DNA from: Echria macrotheca
Lineage: Eukaryota > Ascomycota > Sordariomycetes > Sordariales > Schizotheciaceae
Length of the DNA: 64,000 nucleotides
NCBI GenBank assembly: GCA_030411725.1
Contig: MU839840.1
Coordinates: forward strand, 868,001 to 932,000
Direction: 5' to 3'
Shown here in pieces: positions 10,840 through 22,711 of this stretch. Every line of letters starts with the position of its first letter. Within the stretch, counting starts at the first letter, position 1. The position numbers and the translations under genes were made by a program. The notes beneath the pieces were generated by a model. It had not been told where the DNA came from. It worked only from the letters and a program-made list of their open reading frames with translations, and did not search any database.

Positions 10840-11790
10840 ATGCGTATTCCTGCGACCGTCTCTCTGGCTCTCCTCTGGTCTGCAGCAAATGTAGGCTCAC
10901 CACATCCTCGTCAACTCTTCTCTGCAGCGCCAGCCTCCCTTTATCACCACACTGACGATACTTCCTCGCATGGCAGGCTCTCCCGCAAGGATGCACACCG
11001 TTACATGAACGGGACATCTCCAACCCATCCCCAGACACCTCGGACCGTCCGAAGGACGCCCCCAAGCGACTCAGGCTCCCAATTCTGATCGACCTGAACC
11101 TCAGCTACGACGGCGACCATGTCAATGTCACCGTCGACACAATTCCACTGGCTGCTTGTCCCTTCGGTAATTGTGCCTCGGTCGACCAGGATGCAGAGTT
11201 GCCCGGCCCCGACCCTTCTCTAGACCGCAGAGACCTTCCCGATGATAAATTCGAACATGAAACCACGACGGGCCATCCCAGGCCATACATATCCGAGAAC
11301 CCCGAGGAGCCGGACTGGTGGGATGTACGAGAGCTTTCCCCAACTCATCTCGTATTATACCGTCGTTTGCTAATCGTGTCGCGTTCATTTTCAGTTCTAC
11401 CCGGGCTACAACGAGCACATATGCGACGTACCGACACACTATGCCTCGGCTGGGGCTATCAGGATGAGTCTGGATCGATACGTAGCCGCTTTTAAAAGCC
11501 CCGAGGAAGTTGTCACGTTCCCACCCAGCTCGGTTGTCACGCTGCGATGTTGGGAACACAAAACATGCATGCTCTCCTGGATCAACGTGGACGATGAACC
11601 AATGAACCGAACCGTGAAGCAACTGAAGGAACGCGCCGATACACTCCTGACGCACTGTGCGGTCAACATGACCGTCTCGGAGGGCATGTACTGGGAAGTG
11701 GCAAAAGGTGGCTTCGTGGATGAAGATGGATTCCTCACCAGGATCCACGGCAAGAATCGCTGGGGGGAACTTCCCAAGGGTTACAACTGA
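10840..11790 (+). CDS. Secreted protein of unknown function
   Basis: Three exons, 10840-10890, 10977-11324 and 11395-11790, join in phase 0 to give 264 residues. The introns have CACTGAC and GCTAAT branch sites and end in GGCAG and TTTTCAG. The splice restores a signal peptide (MRIPATVSLALLWSAANA) running straight into a mature N-terminus. The protein has paired Cys residues (AACPFGNC, EHICDV, LRCWEHKTC, THCAV), an acidic-proline linker and a compact C-terminal domain with Asn-glycosylation sites. I recognise no family. It looks like an extracellular protein, possibly lineage-specific. The first intron hides the frame, so simple frame reading would split it into three pieces. Confidence 0.68.
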
Positions 11791-12106
11791 TGAGGCGTCT
11801 TGTACCTTAATAACCTAATGTAATCCTCCTATTCGCATATCAGTGGCAGACGACATGTCTCTTGCTCCAAACAGCTTTCGCGGAACACGTGCCAAGGGAT
11901 CACCAGCCCCAACAGCAACTAACTACCATGGTGCCTGAGATCAGCAATGATTACCAAGGCAACTTCAGGATGACTACTGCAGATTCGTTCAACCGACATC
12001 CGTGAGCGGCTGTTCTGGAACCGCCGAGGGCGCAATGGTGTGGTGGGCGGCACGAACGACGAGAGCCCGGCAGGATAGACGATATTCCAAATAGTGACTG
12101 CCGGGT
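11791..12106. other. Short convergent intergenic region
   Basis: This separates the 3' ends of two convergent genes. No supported feature is seen in it. Confidence 0.5.
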
Positions 12107-12675
12107 TTATCCCCAGTAACCGTCTTCCCACAGTTCCTTCCGGTAGCCCTCAGTCAACCGCTCATCGGTCCCGTACACCTCTTGCCACCCGACGAAGCCC
12201 CGGTCCAAGACGTAGACCTTTTGCTCAACTGGCTTCCTGCTCCCATCTTCTTTGGAATCCTCAGACCCATCGGGGTTTGCCTCGTCTGTTGCCTGGGAAG
12301 ATCGACTCTGGACCAGACGCTCGCGCTCGCGGAGATACCGGAGAGCCGCGCCGGGCCCGCGCTGTTGCGACAGGGCGCAGTGGAAGACGACCGTCTGCTT
12401 GTCCTGGAGCTGCCGTACGAGCGTGGGGAGCATGGCGTCGAGGGTACGGGACGGCACGTTCTTTGCGCCCTTTATGTGGCCGCCGATGAAGTCTGCCAAA
12501 GGCGTGTTAGGACTGCAGCAGTGGACCAGGGTTGGGGCAGTCATGTAGGTATTGTACCATCGTCTCGCACGTCGATCACGGCGATCGTGGGGTTGGCGGC
12601 CGCCGACTCGGCGAGGATGAGCTGCGAAAGCGTCGCGGCCGAGACGCGCTCTAGGGTGCCGATGGTAGCAGCCAT
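12107..12675 (-). CDS. YCH1: Rhodanese/CDC25-like phosphatase (Ych1/Arr2-like)
   Basis: Two exons, 12558-12675 and 12107-12492, join in phase to give 167 residues. The join forms VIDVRDDDFIGGHIKGA, the hallmark N-terminal half of CDC25-type rhodanese domains. The active-site loop is HCALSQQRGP, an H-C-x5-R motif as in protein tyrosine phosphatases and arsenate reductases of the Ych1/Arr2 group. A proline/Ser-rich acidic insert precedes the closing segment YVLDRGFVGWQE. Family members hydrolyse phosphate esters or reduce arsenate; which applies here cannot be told. The start at 12675 matches the short family length. An open extension to 12942 is possible but lacks targeting features. Confidence 0.83.
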
Positions 12676-13780
12676 GGCGTTGTGACCGGGAGAAAGTCCG
12701 CGCTGGGCTTTGTGTGGTGGGGGCTTTGCTGTTGCGAGTGGAGGGGCATTTGGAACTGGAGTCAGGGGTTGGATGCGGGGCTCCGTGGCGCGGAAGACGC
12801 CTGTCCCGCAGTGTAGGTGGTCCGTGCAGGCGACTGCCTGCCATCCCCGGCTCAGGTCCGAGCCAAGATTTTCACAAATCCAGTTCGGCAGCCGGAAACC
12901 GCCCGGTGAACCGGTGTAAGACTGCACAATGACAGCACTCAATGGGCACTGACTTGAGCTTCGCCGCTGCCTCTGTGCGCGATCCCGTCTCGGTTTGAGC
13001 TGTCAGTCAGCGTCAGTCAATCTGTCACCCCGCACCTCTGCCAACTTCAATCCTCCCCCAGAAGCCACATGGAGTTGAGGGGTTTCGAGTCTTTTGACTT
13101 GTTGGTTTCGCCGATGGATCGCGATCCACCTCGCCACGGTCGGGCCATGCGAGTTACAAGATCTTCAAGATCGAGTCAGCGTCTAGCCCCCATGATAGGT
13201 GGATAGCTCCATCAAGGAATTGACCCGACAGGCCTCGACGACGACGGTGACGCAAAGTGAACTCCTCGGCGTGGGGAGGTTTGATGCGCCGGTGGGAATG
13301 CATGAGCTTCAAAGCAGACGATGCCGGAATAGGAGATTCCCTTGCAGAGCTTCGCGCAAGCTTGAGCTCCAAGCCGCGCAAAAACGAAAACTCCAGGAGC
13401 TCGGTTTGCAAGTCGATGACCAGCTTGCCCCTCGGCACAGTCGCTATGTTGGTAAACCGTTTCGAATCGTTTACTCGTGCTCCAAGCGCGCAATCAGAAA
13501 ATCGGACGAATGTCTTGGCCTGGCCGCATCCGTGTCAGTTTCGGGCGCGATGCCGGCGAGCGACCTGCACAGGAGCCCTCCGTATCAGCTCGGACGGGGG
13601 TCGCCATCCTGGAAACGGATGGTCCACAACTACGAGGTCCTTGTCGAGTGACAAAATCTCGAGCCTCCCAAGTGGGCTTGTGACGGCGGTCGTCCTGACT
13701 TTATCCCCAATGTCTCCCCTTCTCGCCTCTCTGACGGAATGCCGCTCATGTCGGCGGCATTCTGCGATTTGACATGTACG
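12676..13780. other. 1.1-kb gap between divergent genes with weak unassigned frames
   Basis: This contains the 5' regions of the rhodanese gene and of the surface-protein gene at 13781. Open frames exist on both strands. One on the minus strand, 13154-13438, has a basic composition with Leu-rich heptad-like spacing, but there is no signal peptide, no domain and no convincing splice partner. I do not call a gene. Confidence 0.4.
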
Positions 13781-15206
13781 ATGGCGAACAGACCAAGGTT
13801 ATTGTCCAGCTTCTCGCTCTCGATTCTCATCTCCTGCGCACTGGCTTCCTCGGACGAGCTGGCGAGGGCACCTCCAGCGGTCACCCTGGATGCGCCTCGA
13901 GGTTGGCCACAACAGCGCCCAGATGGCGTCGCGGGACTATCAAGTGTGGAGGGTACGCGAGATGGGCTACTCCTCCCGAGACAGACATCCGGCGGATCAC
14001 CGTCAGCAGCACCATGTGCCGTCACCCCCGCGCCGGCCGTCGACCTCTACCGTCGCCAGCTCAGTGACCAGGCGGTAACGATTGTGTTCCTCAGCAGCGA
14101 ACTGGCATCGGCGAACGGGAATTCCATATCCATGTCTCGAAGCATGGCATCCTCCATCAGTCAGCTCCAGCTGTCTGTGAGCTTGCTCTCGTCCTCCGCC
14201 TCGAGTGCCATTCTCGCACTCCAGGCATCGGCTTCAAGGGTGTTGCAGGCCGTGGAAGCGTCGGCATCCGACGCCGTTTCGTCCGCAGAGGAGTCGGCGT
14301 CAAGCAGAGTGAGCGAGATCTTGGCATCTGCGAGCTTAGCTGGCGCGACGGTAACGGCCGTCCCGCCTGATATGACGACATACCAGGTGAGTTACCAATT
14401 TCCAGTGGATGATATCCTCCCCTGACTTTGACCAGGCGCAGACTCTTCCGACAACTCGCGATAGCTCAGTGTCGGTCGCTGTGGTTGCCGGAGCCGTGGT
14501 TGCTTCTGTTGTTGGCTCGGCTGTCTTGTCTATCCTCGGTTTTTACTTCTTCGTATACCGTCGCCGTGCAAAGCGGGAGGAGCGGGACGAACAGAAGAGG
14601 AAGGAGGAAGAGGTGGACGTGAACGCCGCCCTGGATCGGGCTATTGTGAGCTACATCGCAAAAGAGTCGCCAACTCCGACGACCCCGAACATGCAAGGAA
14701 TCGGGACGGCGATGGCCATCGGGACTCCTACTGAGAGCGAGCGGCGCCCGTCGTTCCTGGTCCCTCCCCCTCTCAATTCGCCGCAGCGACCGCGGCGCCC
14801 TACCATTACTATACCGTCATCGCCTCCGCCACGAAGCCCGGCAGAGACGTTCGGCTCTCCGTCAGGTGTTTCACAATTCAGCACCTCACCGCTGAGCCCT
14901 CAACGATCTGCAACCTACTCTGCAGTCATGTCGTCGCCGCCGGGACCGCCTCCCAAGGGACCGTTGCCGCAGCTTCCCAAGGGGCCCAACACCCCCGTGA
15001 AATCTTCTAGGAGAAACCCATCGAGCTCGAGTCTGAAGAATGGCGAGGTATATAACGATATTATAATTCGACCGCTAGAAGTCCCCTCAGCTGTCGTCTC
15101 CCCTTCCTCACCGGACGCGAGAAAGCCGGACGCTGTCCAGGATAAGGAGAGGAAAAGAAACTCGAACTGGCCACTACCAGGAATAAAAGGGGGAGAATGG
15201 GTGTGA
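13781..15206 (+). CDS. Mid2-like single-pass cell-surface protein
   Basis: Two exons, 13781-14386 and 14436-15206, give 458 residues; the 49-base intron starts GTGAGT and ends GACCAG. The ATG at 13781 begins a signal peptide (MANRPRLLSSFSLSILISC). The extracellular part is Ser/Ala-rich with heptad-like Ser repeats (SVSLLSSSASSAILALQASAS) that could form a rod or be O-mannosylated. One transmembrane helix follows (VAVVAGAVVASVVGSAVLSI), then an RRRAKREERDEQKRKEEE stop-transfer and coiled segment, then a Pro/Ser-rich cytoplasmic tail with several polyproline motifs. The layout is that of fungal wall-stress-sensor-like proteins; no sequence-level family assignment is made. Polyproline repeats in the tail suggest SH3 or profilin partners (inference). 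Confidence 0.75.
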
Positions 15207-16228
15207 CCAGGGCGCAGGTGTTTGTTGCACAAAATAGGTTTGGGTAATACTATCAAGGTAATCGGGTCATAGGTTCACCGGCACTATTTGGTCTTAAGAT
15301 ACCAAGGGGATAACATAGGAGTTATTGGGAAGGGATATACATACTCCAGACAAATACATGTTGTAATTTCACACAGAATGTTAAACCGCCAGCTCTGCCA
15401 GTTCCGTCCCATGTCTTTTTCTCGGGCAACATGATAGGTCGAAATTCCGCTCGCGATCCAGATCTTGGCTTGGCGGGCCGATGAGCTGGCTGGCGGCAGC
15501 GCCTTTTCCTGCTGTTCCTCTCACCCAATCAACAACTCTTGATGAGGGCTTATCGGAACCATCTGCGACATCTCTCAGGCTTGGGCTTTACGGGCCCTCA
15601 GCCCATTACTTTCTGACTTTGAGTTAATGACACGTTAAAGGTATATTGGTAACTTGTGGCAAGTATCGATGCACTATGAAATACCTCGAGAGTTGCGAGT
15701 TTGAGCGGATATAGCACGGTTGGTTCTGTTAAGGCTTCTTGGCCAAAGCTCCCGTAGGTTTACACGTGAAAGCTGGCATTTTGGCTGGTTTCCTTGATGG
15801 TGTGGGTGGGGTGGGCGTGATGACGACAAAAGCGGCTGGGTGGGTCTGGCCCGGCAAAGGTGATGTCGAGCTTGAAACGGGCAGCTGCTTGACGTAAAAC
15901 AAGTCGAGATGGAATCGATTGAATCTTCCACTTTCGACCCTCCATCCAACCGTCTCTACTAGAATCATTTTTGCGGGCAGTGCATCTGTTCTGCTTCGAC
16001 AGTTTTTGGCTGTTAGAATTCTTGGCCGGCAACCGACGTCAGACCCCTGCTTGCTGTGAGCGCACCGACCATCACCACAAATTCCCCGGCTCTGACCTTC
16101 ACAGCAGCTTCTGGAAACCCACCACCAGCCACCTCCAGCTCCCCTCGCAACGAAAACAGAACACGCGGCCACAGACACCGAACCTCACCACACATTTCCG
16201 CATCACCTCCAGCAGCTCGACCAGAGAA
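15207..16228. other. Intergenic, promoter and 5' UTR of the Tts1/Pom33 gene
   Basis: About 1 kb with overlapping short frames on both strands and no supported gene. The CA-rich stretch at 16080-16225 just before the ATG is typical of a fungal 5' leader. Confidence 0.5.
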
Positions 16229-17392
16229 ATGGCTCCGCCGCCGCCCGCTGATCTGCCCTTGGGCCAACGATTGCAGCGGCTCGCTCAGACCTTGCAGTGT
16301 ACGTGTTCCCATTGTCGTCGTCCCAAGAACCCCGCAGAGTCGAGTCTCAGAGCACCCACCAGCTAACCTTTGTCGCGCCTGCAGTCGCTTGGTTCGCAGG
16401 GTACGTTCCCCAGGCCTCGGTCTCGTCCTGACGTTTCCATCTTGCTGCTTCCGGCAACGCTGTTACAGACGGTGCTTGCATTGCGCGGTTCACACAAAGA
16501 GCCAAGCTCGAAGGCTGGCCACGTCTTTCCACAACAACAGTTGGCTGACGTCGTTCTTTTCATCTAGGCATGCCACTCTGATAATTTGCATCTTTCGATA
16601 TGCGCTCTCGTGGATGCGCATGAACTACTACTCGCGGACAGCCCAGTTCTGTTATCGGTTCACGTTTATCTCGGCCGCTCTGACGTACGGCATCGTGGTT
16701 TACAAGACATGGCGCGCTCGCCAGAAGGTCAACGCCAAGCAACCGACCCCTCTGGGCTACCTCGCAGATGAGAATATCCAATATCTCCGTACGTATATTT
16801 CTCTAGATTGGCGTGGCTGGGAAGCTGACGAAATGTAGTGATGGCTATCGTTTGGTTATTCATGCCTCAATACCCCCTCGCGATGCTCCCGTATGGCATC
16901 TACTCGGTCTTCCACGTGGCTACGTATACTCGAGCGAATCTGATCCCGACGGTTATTCCCCCGACCAAGGTGCCTCCTAGGGATGGTGCGTCGCCGAGCG
17001 CCAAGCCGCAGTACACCCAGCACCCCCTCTCAGATGCGATCGGATCTTTTGTCAAGAAGTACTATGACTCCTCCATGTCGATTGTCTCGGGGCTGGAAAT
17101 TCTGCTCTGGATTCGCCTTCTCCTTGGCGCCGTTTTCTTCCAGCGCCGGTCGTGGATCCTGCTTGCCATCTACACTGCGTTCCTCCGCGCCCGCTTCGCT
17201 CAGAGCACGCACGTGCAGAACTCTTTTACTCAGCTCGAGGCGCGCGTTGACAATCTTATCGGCGCGCAGGGCACGCCCCCGGCTGCTCGTCAGGTCTGGG
17301 ATGGTGTGAAGAACGGTGCCCGCCAGTTCCACGCCGCGACGGACGTTAACAAGTACATCAACGGCACCGCCGCGCCTAAGAAGGCCCAGTAA
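16229..17392 (+). CDS. tts1: Tts1/Pom33/TMEM33-family ER and nuclear-pore membrane protein
   Basis: Four exons, 16229-16298, 16385-16400, 16568-16788 and 16839-17392, give 286 residues. Exon 2 is only 16 bases, yet it supplies the conserved FAWFAG at the start of the first helix, and both flanking introns have strong sites (GTACGT; CTGCAG and CATCTAG). Family features: a short Pro-rich N-terminus, hydrophobic segments HATLIICIFRYALSW, RFTFISAALTYGIVVYK, MAIVWLFMPQYPLAMLPY and LEILLWIRLLLGAVFF, then a hydrophilic C-terminus with an amphipathic helix. Homologs (yeast Pom33/Per33, fission yeast Tts1) shape ER tubules and help place nuclear pores. The C-terminal amphipathic segment probably binds curved membrane, as in Pom33. 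Confidence 0.9.
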
Positions 17393-18000
17393 ACCTACGG
17401 ATTCCGCCATTAACCGTCGAATGGGCCAACTTAGATGCCGCAACTGAACAATATAGATAGGGATCGACCGTACGACCGAGACTTCTGACTACGAGAAGCT
17501 CCCCGAGCGACAGCACGTCGATCTGGAGGCGGGTGGGACGGTGCAGGTGATGATGGATAGCGGTATATGATTATGGTGACGCAGGTTGGCAGCGGGCCAC
17601 AGGTGGAGGTGGAGGGGCTTGGTTTTCACGGCTTACCCATGTTCATTTGGAGTTGGGGATGGCTGAAGACATGACAAGCCGACGGCTTTGTTGGATGTTG
17701 TTCATGCAGTAATGGTATATGGATTATTCCTCAGCTTCCAGGCGACTTCGAGACCAGTTCCTCAGGTGATTCGAATAGTGATCTCGGCATGCGCATGCAG
17801 TTTGGAGGCCCCTCATCCCCACTTTGCTGGGCACCCCTCCAGCCAATGGGCCTATGACGTCGTTGCTCCCCGGGTGAGGCAGAAAGAGCAGCGCAGCATC
17901 CCGCCTGGTCTAGACTCGACGTCTGCCAGCCGGCACTCCCTCCAGGAACCATCCCCTTGGCGATTGACATCCGAGTCTGTATCTTCCTCAAAACTCTACC
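17393..18000. other. Intergenic upstream of the PTEN-like gene
   Basis: 0.6 kb containing the 3' end of the Tts1-like gene and the promoter of the next gene. No other feature is recognised. Confidence 0.5.
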
Positions 18001-19915
18001 ATGACCTCACTCTTGCGCCAGCTCGTTGCTGGTCCGCGCGTCAAGCATGAAGAAGCGGGGCTCGATCTCTGCTACGTGACATCCAAGATTATCGCAACGT
18101 TTGTGCCTCGCCCCTTTTCAGTCGACCAGCTCCAAAACTAACTTGATATGCGCCAGTTCTGGCCCGTCGCAGACGTACCCGCAGCGCGCCTACCGAAACC
18201 CGCTCGACCGACTCGTCGCATTCCTCGACAAGAAGCACGGCGATGGCTGGGCCATATGGGAGTTCCGCGCCGAAGGGACGGGATACCCCGACGAGGCTGT
18301 CTACCATCGCATCCGCCACTACCCATGGCCCGACCACCACCCGCCGCCGTTCCGACTGGTGCCGATGATCATGGCGAGCATGCGCAACTGGCTCGCGGGT
18401 GGAGATCTGGACGGGACAGTGCCCGACGACGAAGGGGCCAAGAAGAAAGGCGATGGGAGGGTGGTCGTGGTGCACTGCAAGGCGGGCAAGGGGCGGTCTG
18501 GGACCATGGCGTGCAGCTATCTGATCTCGGAGTGCGGGTGGACGCCCGAGGACGCGCTGGCGCGGTTCACGGAGCGCAGGATGCGGCCCAAGTTTGGGGC
18601 GGGCGTGTCGATACCCAGCCAGTTGCGGTGGGTGAGCTATGTTGATCGGTGGACGAAGGGGGGCAAGAGGTACGTCGACCGCGAGGTCGAGATCGTCGAG
18701 GTACACGTGTGGGGACTGCGCCACGGCGTCAAGGTCTCTGTCGAGGGATTCGAGGACGAGGGCAAGAAGATCAAGGTGCTTCATACGTTCAAGAGAAACG
18801 AGAGGATCGTGGTCGAGGGAGACGCGCCTGGCGGCGCGGGCGTTGTTGATTTCGTCTCCGACCTGGCCGGTTATGGGCTTAGCGAGAAGGAGGATGAGGA
18901 GATCGTCGAGGACGCCGACTACGAGGCAATTGCGAAGGGGAAGAAGGCTGACCCTGATGGGAATGAAAGCACCGACGCGGACAAGGGGAGCCGTGCGTCC
19001 TCACTGTCTCGAAGCGGGTCAGGGAAGAAGAAGGGGTCGAGGGCGTCCAGTCTGATGAGAAAAATCTCGACGAGGGCTCCGAAGACCTCCCAGACTCTGA
19101 GCAAGATGGGCAAGGAGAAGAGCAAGACGATTGCGATGCCCGCGGCGACTGAAGCGCCATCGCCGCTCCTGGAAACTCCGGCCGAGACATCGTCCAAATC
19201 GGCATCAAATCCGAGCTTGCAAAACGCCTTTCTGTTTGCTGATCCGAAGGAGCCAGGCGGTCAGGCCGTCATCTTCAAGCCGGAGACACCTATAAAAGTT
19301 CCCAACGGCGATGTCAACGTTTCATTGGAGAGACGGAATCGAGCACATGCCACCGTGGGGCTGACCATGGTCACGGCTGTCGCCCACGTTTGGTTCAACA
19401 CCTTTTTCGAAGGCAACGGGCCGGAGCAGGACGGCACGGCAGACGACAGCGGCGTCTTCGAGATCGACTGGGACAAGATGGACGGCATCAAGGGGTCCAG
19501 CCAGAGGGGCACGCGGGCATGTGATAGGCTCTCGGTGGTGTGGAGGGTGGCCGGGACCAGCGGCGACGGCACGACGGGACGCACCACGACTGCTGCCGGC
19601 GTGACGATCAACGAGCCACCCGAGAACAGGCCGGTTCCCCAGATGCGCCCGGCGGACTGGAAAGGCGGAGACGAGGACACAGGGCCGAGACTCAGGCTGG
19701 GTCTTCGCACGCGGACTACGGATAGTGCCAGCGTTAGTGCCGCGAGCAGCGTCGACGGTGAGGAGCCGGTCGGGGAGAAGGATGACGAATCGTTGGCAGG
19801 CGTGAAGGTCAGCGGCCCGCTTGGCGAGGAGGTGTTGGATGATACGCTGCCCAACCCGTCGTCATCCGAGGAAAAAGGAGACAAGACGGCGAAGAAGGGA
19901 TTTATCATCGAGTAA
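18001..19915 (+). CDS. TEP1: PTEN-type phosphoinositide 3-phosphatase
   Basis: Two exons, 18001-18098 and 18157-19915, give 618 residues. The splice forms KIIATSGPSQTYPQRAYRNP, the start of the PTEN phosphatase domain. The signature loop is HCKAGKGRSG with nucleophile Cys140. The two Lys flanking Gly are the PTEN-specific pair that fits an inositol 3-phosphate; the final residue is Ser where animal PTEN has Thr. The general-acid loop is WPDHHPP with Asp92. A C2-like domain follows (VEIVEVHVWGLRHGV; later VNVSLERRNRAH and HVWFNTFFEG), interrupted by about 150 residues of Ser/Lys-rich low complexity. The tail is acidic and Ser-rich, a likely phosphorylation-regulated region. It would oppose PI3-kinase signalling at membranes. 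The start codon gives the family N-terminus MTSLLRQLVAGPR. Confidence 0.92.
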
Positions 19916-20102
19916 TGGTCTCGGCTGGGGGGAAACAATGGACTTGAGCGGGCGTCAGGGCGCGAAATAAAAAAAATAAAACTTTGTTCATGTCATTCCT
20001 GCATTGCTCCATCTATATGTGAAAGCTTTTTGATATGCGTATTCCATTGAGTAGTTTTGTATCAACAATATTCTCCGCCTGGGATCAATCAATCCGAGAG
20101 GT

Positions 20103-20968
20103 TTATATCCCCATCTCCTCGTCGCTCTCATTATCATCATCATCACCACCCGCTCTGCCCCTCTCGCCCCCAAAATTTTCTTCGTCCTCTCGTCTCGTAG
20201 CCTCGGCGCTCGCCCCGATCTTGCGCACGCCGTCCACGACGCCCAAGACGAACCCCCGGCTCTCGGCCAGCTCGACGGCGCCCACGCCGCGCAGGCTCAT
20301 CAGCCCGCCGCCGAAGCCTTCCAGCGCCGACGTGCTGCTGCGCATCTTGGCCGCGCGGACCTCGACCAGGTCCCGCAGGAGGGACCGGATCTCGCCCGCC
20401 GGCGCGGGCATGTCGTCGCCTGCGTGCGCGAGGAGGGACTCGGCTACCTCGAGCCAGTGGTAGGGGAGGAAGCCGGCGGGGGCGTCGGCTGTGCTGGAGG
20501 GGATGAAGGGGGCTGAGAGGTTGGATGAGTCGGAGTCTGGTCGGGAGGCGATGCCTGGGTTCGAGGGGGAGGCGCGCGTTCGGGGGGGCGGTGGCGGGGA
20601 GAATGCTTGCGGGTCTTGGATTGTTTCGGTGTGGATTATGGAGGAGAGGGAGGAGGGGTGGAGCCAGGGTGGTGCGAGGATGTTTGCGCGGCGTTGTTTC
20701 TTGAGGAGGAGGGCTAGCCAGAGGGGGAGGTCGGCTCGGTGGGGGGGGCGGAGGGGGGGTGTTTTTCCCTGTGTTGTTTTTCGAGTTAGTTTGGAGGTGA
20801 AAACAGATTTTTGGGAGGAAGAGGGAGGGAGGGAGGAGGAACGGAAAAACGTACGCTCAGGAGTTCGATGCTCTCGAGTCTTTGGCGGGGTACCACTGTC
20901 ACCAGCTCCATCTCGGCGAGGAAGGATACCTCGGAGTGGGTGAGGCCCGGAGGTAAGGGGAGCGCCAT
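20103..20968 (-). CDS. PSF2: GINS complex subunit Psf2
   Basis: Two exons, 20855-20968 and 20103-20768, give 259 residues. Exon 1 encodes MALPLPPGLTHSEVSFLAEM and ends in LESIELLS, the conserved Psf2 N-terminus. Exon 2 continues GKTPPLRPPHRADLPLWLA and LLLKKQRRANILAP before a variable Pro/Ser linker, then the helical core FLPYHWLEVAESLL and IRSLLRDLVEVRAAKM. The C-terminus is acidic and Gly-rich. Psf2 is part of the Sld5-Psf1-Psf2-Psf3 complex that activates MCM helicase (CMG) in DNA replication. It is convergent with the PTEN gene, separated by under 200 bases. Codons in exon 2 are extremely C-ending. Confidence 0.95.
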
Positions 20969-22711
20969 TGTTTGCGGTCGGCGGCGAGAAAACGGCGGCG
21001 GCGGGGTGTCATGACATTGTTGGGGTCGTGTCTGCTTGGTTTTGCTTGTGAACCGAGCCTTCCTCGTTCGCAGCAGTCGGGGTGGTCTTCACGGGCAAGA
21101 CGCGTGGAGTAGACGCGACTTGTGGTGTGGCGGGGTAACTGCAGTCAGATGCTCGGTTTTTGCAAGTGATCTTGACCACCAAATCGCTTGCATTTAGAGG
21201 GAGGTTGCACTAAAGGGGACCCCCAAAACCCCTCTCTTTTCAAGGCTTGGCAGAAACTCAGGCCTACCGGTCACTGGGAATTTAGGGCTATTTACCAAAG
21301 TTACGAAAGTAACATGGGCTTTAGCAAGCTACTAATAGCCACTCGATGTGCTCAAATGACTCTGGCGACATGGCGCACAATTCTTGGGCTCATTCCGCAG
21401 TTTCTGATCCCAAAGTCTGTTGTAGCAACCGTATTGCGGAGTCCCAGCTTTATTGAGCTAGTGAGTAAATGGTTAAAGCGGCTCAAGACAGACCGTGGGT
21501 GCTTCTGTAGTTCCTCGAGTTTTGTCTGCAATTCCAGTTTCTTTCCTTGAAAATGTGGTCAGTCCTCCCCGGGGGAATGTCCCGCGCAGCAGTGTCATGA
21601 TCCCGCCAACTCGATCTTTGGTGACGTCCTAGAGGACATCTGGATTGTATCCTGTGAAACTCGTGTCCCTACTCCAAGGTGAGCGATCTCGGTCTTGGAT
21701 TCGGCGCTTGGAGGTGTCCCGAGTGTGCGGCCAGTTGGTAGATGTGTCTCGACATGTGGACCGTGGTTGCTGGGCTGGAAGGGTTTTGGCACCTTGGAGC
21801 GCTCGTTGGAGGGCCTGGATCGAGACACATTTCCAAGGGATTCAAGCATTGAGTATAGCTCAGGGGTATGGAAGTATTTAGGGCTGAAAAGGTCTCAGGT
21901 AGCTAGTGAGATGAGTTGTATGCAACTGTTCCCGGTCTGCCACGTTGTTTTTGTGAGAAATCTGGTGCAACACAGCTTGGACCCCTATCTGGCTTTGTTT
22001 ACGGGCGAGTAGACCGCCCTACACTTCATTTTCATGCTGCTCGAGTCGGGTATGGCGTAATACTGGCAGGTGGCAATGTGGCAAATGCCAACTTTAGCGT
22101 AAAACAATGGCGCACTTGTCATACTGCTAGAGTCTTTTCTATAGTCATTTTGCTATATTTCTCGGGACCCAGTCAACACAAGATTATTTTTGTCTTGTAA
22201 AGAGAACATAAGGTATTCAGTGCGAATTGCTTCTCCCGGACTGCCAGCCGCTCATACCTTATGTCAAAGCAGCAACTATCAGAAAACTGCGTCCAGCTAA
22301 TCCTCTTACATCGGGAACCAGACCGACAGCAACAGCTCTTCCTGGGTTGAGCCCCAGTTGGCTACGAAGTGCAAAGAATAGTTCGGCCAAGGCATTGTGA
22401 GAACTGGTACTTTGACATAAGGTATGAGTGGCTAATAACATCCAATCAGGAGTAGGGTAGGCCGCCCTTCCGCTCATCGTCCCCCTTCGTGTGCTCTCGA
22501 CGGGTAGCTTTTGTTCGGACAGGCCCCTCCCACCCATCCCCGAAAACTGCATCATTTGATATCCAAGGTCATCATCTCTTCAAAGCCAGAAATGAAACAC
22601 AAACATAACGCGCAGGCAAAATCACTGGAAAACTCAGCAAACGGAAAGAAAACTCGTCTCAGACTCAATCTCAAAAATACCCAAAGCCGCTCAGCCTGGT
22701 CATGACTTGTC
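20969..22711. other. 1.7-kb gene-poor gap
   Basis: Upstream of PSF2 and downstream of the C2H2 gene. A + frame at 21188-21550 is open but shows no domain, no usable splice partners and no coding-like codon bias. Sequence from about 21180 to 22250 is AT-richer than its neighbours and may be decayed repeat DNA. Confidence 0.45.

Noticed and set aside
13154..13438. Minus-strand 94-codon frame with Leu-rich pattern
   Set aside because: Overlapped by equally long frames on the other strand; no start context, domain or intron evidence.
21188..22200. Series of short plus-strand frames
   Set aside because: No coding bias, no splice consistency and no recognised peptide; AT-rich drift explains the open frames.
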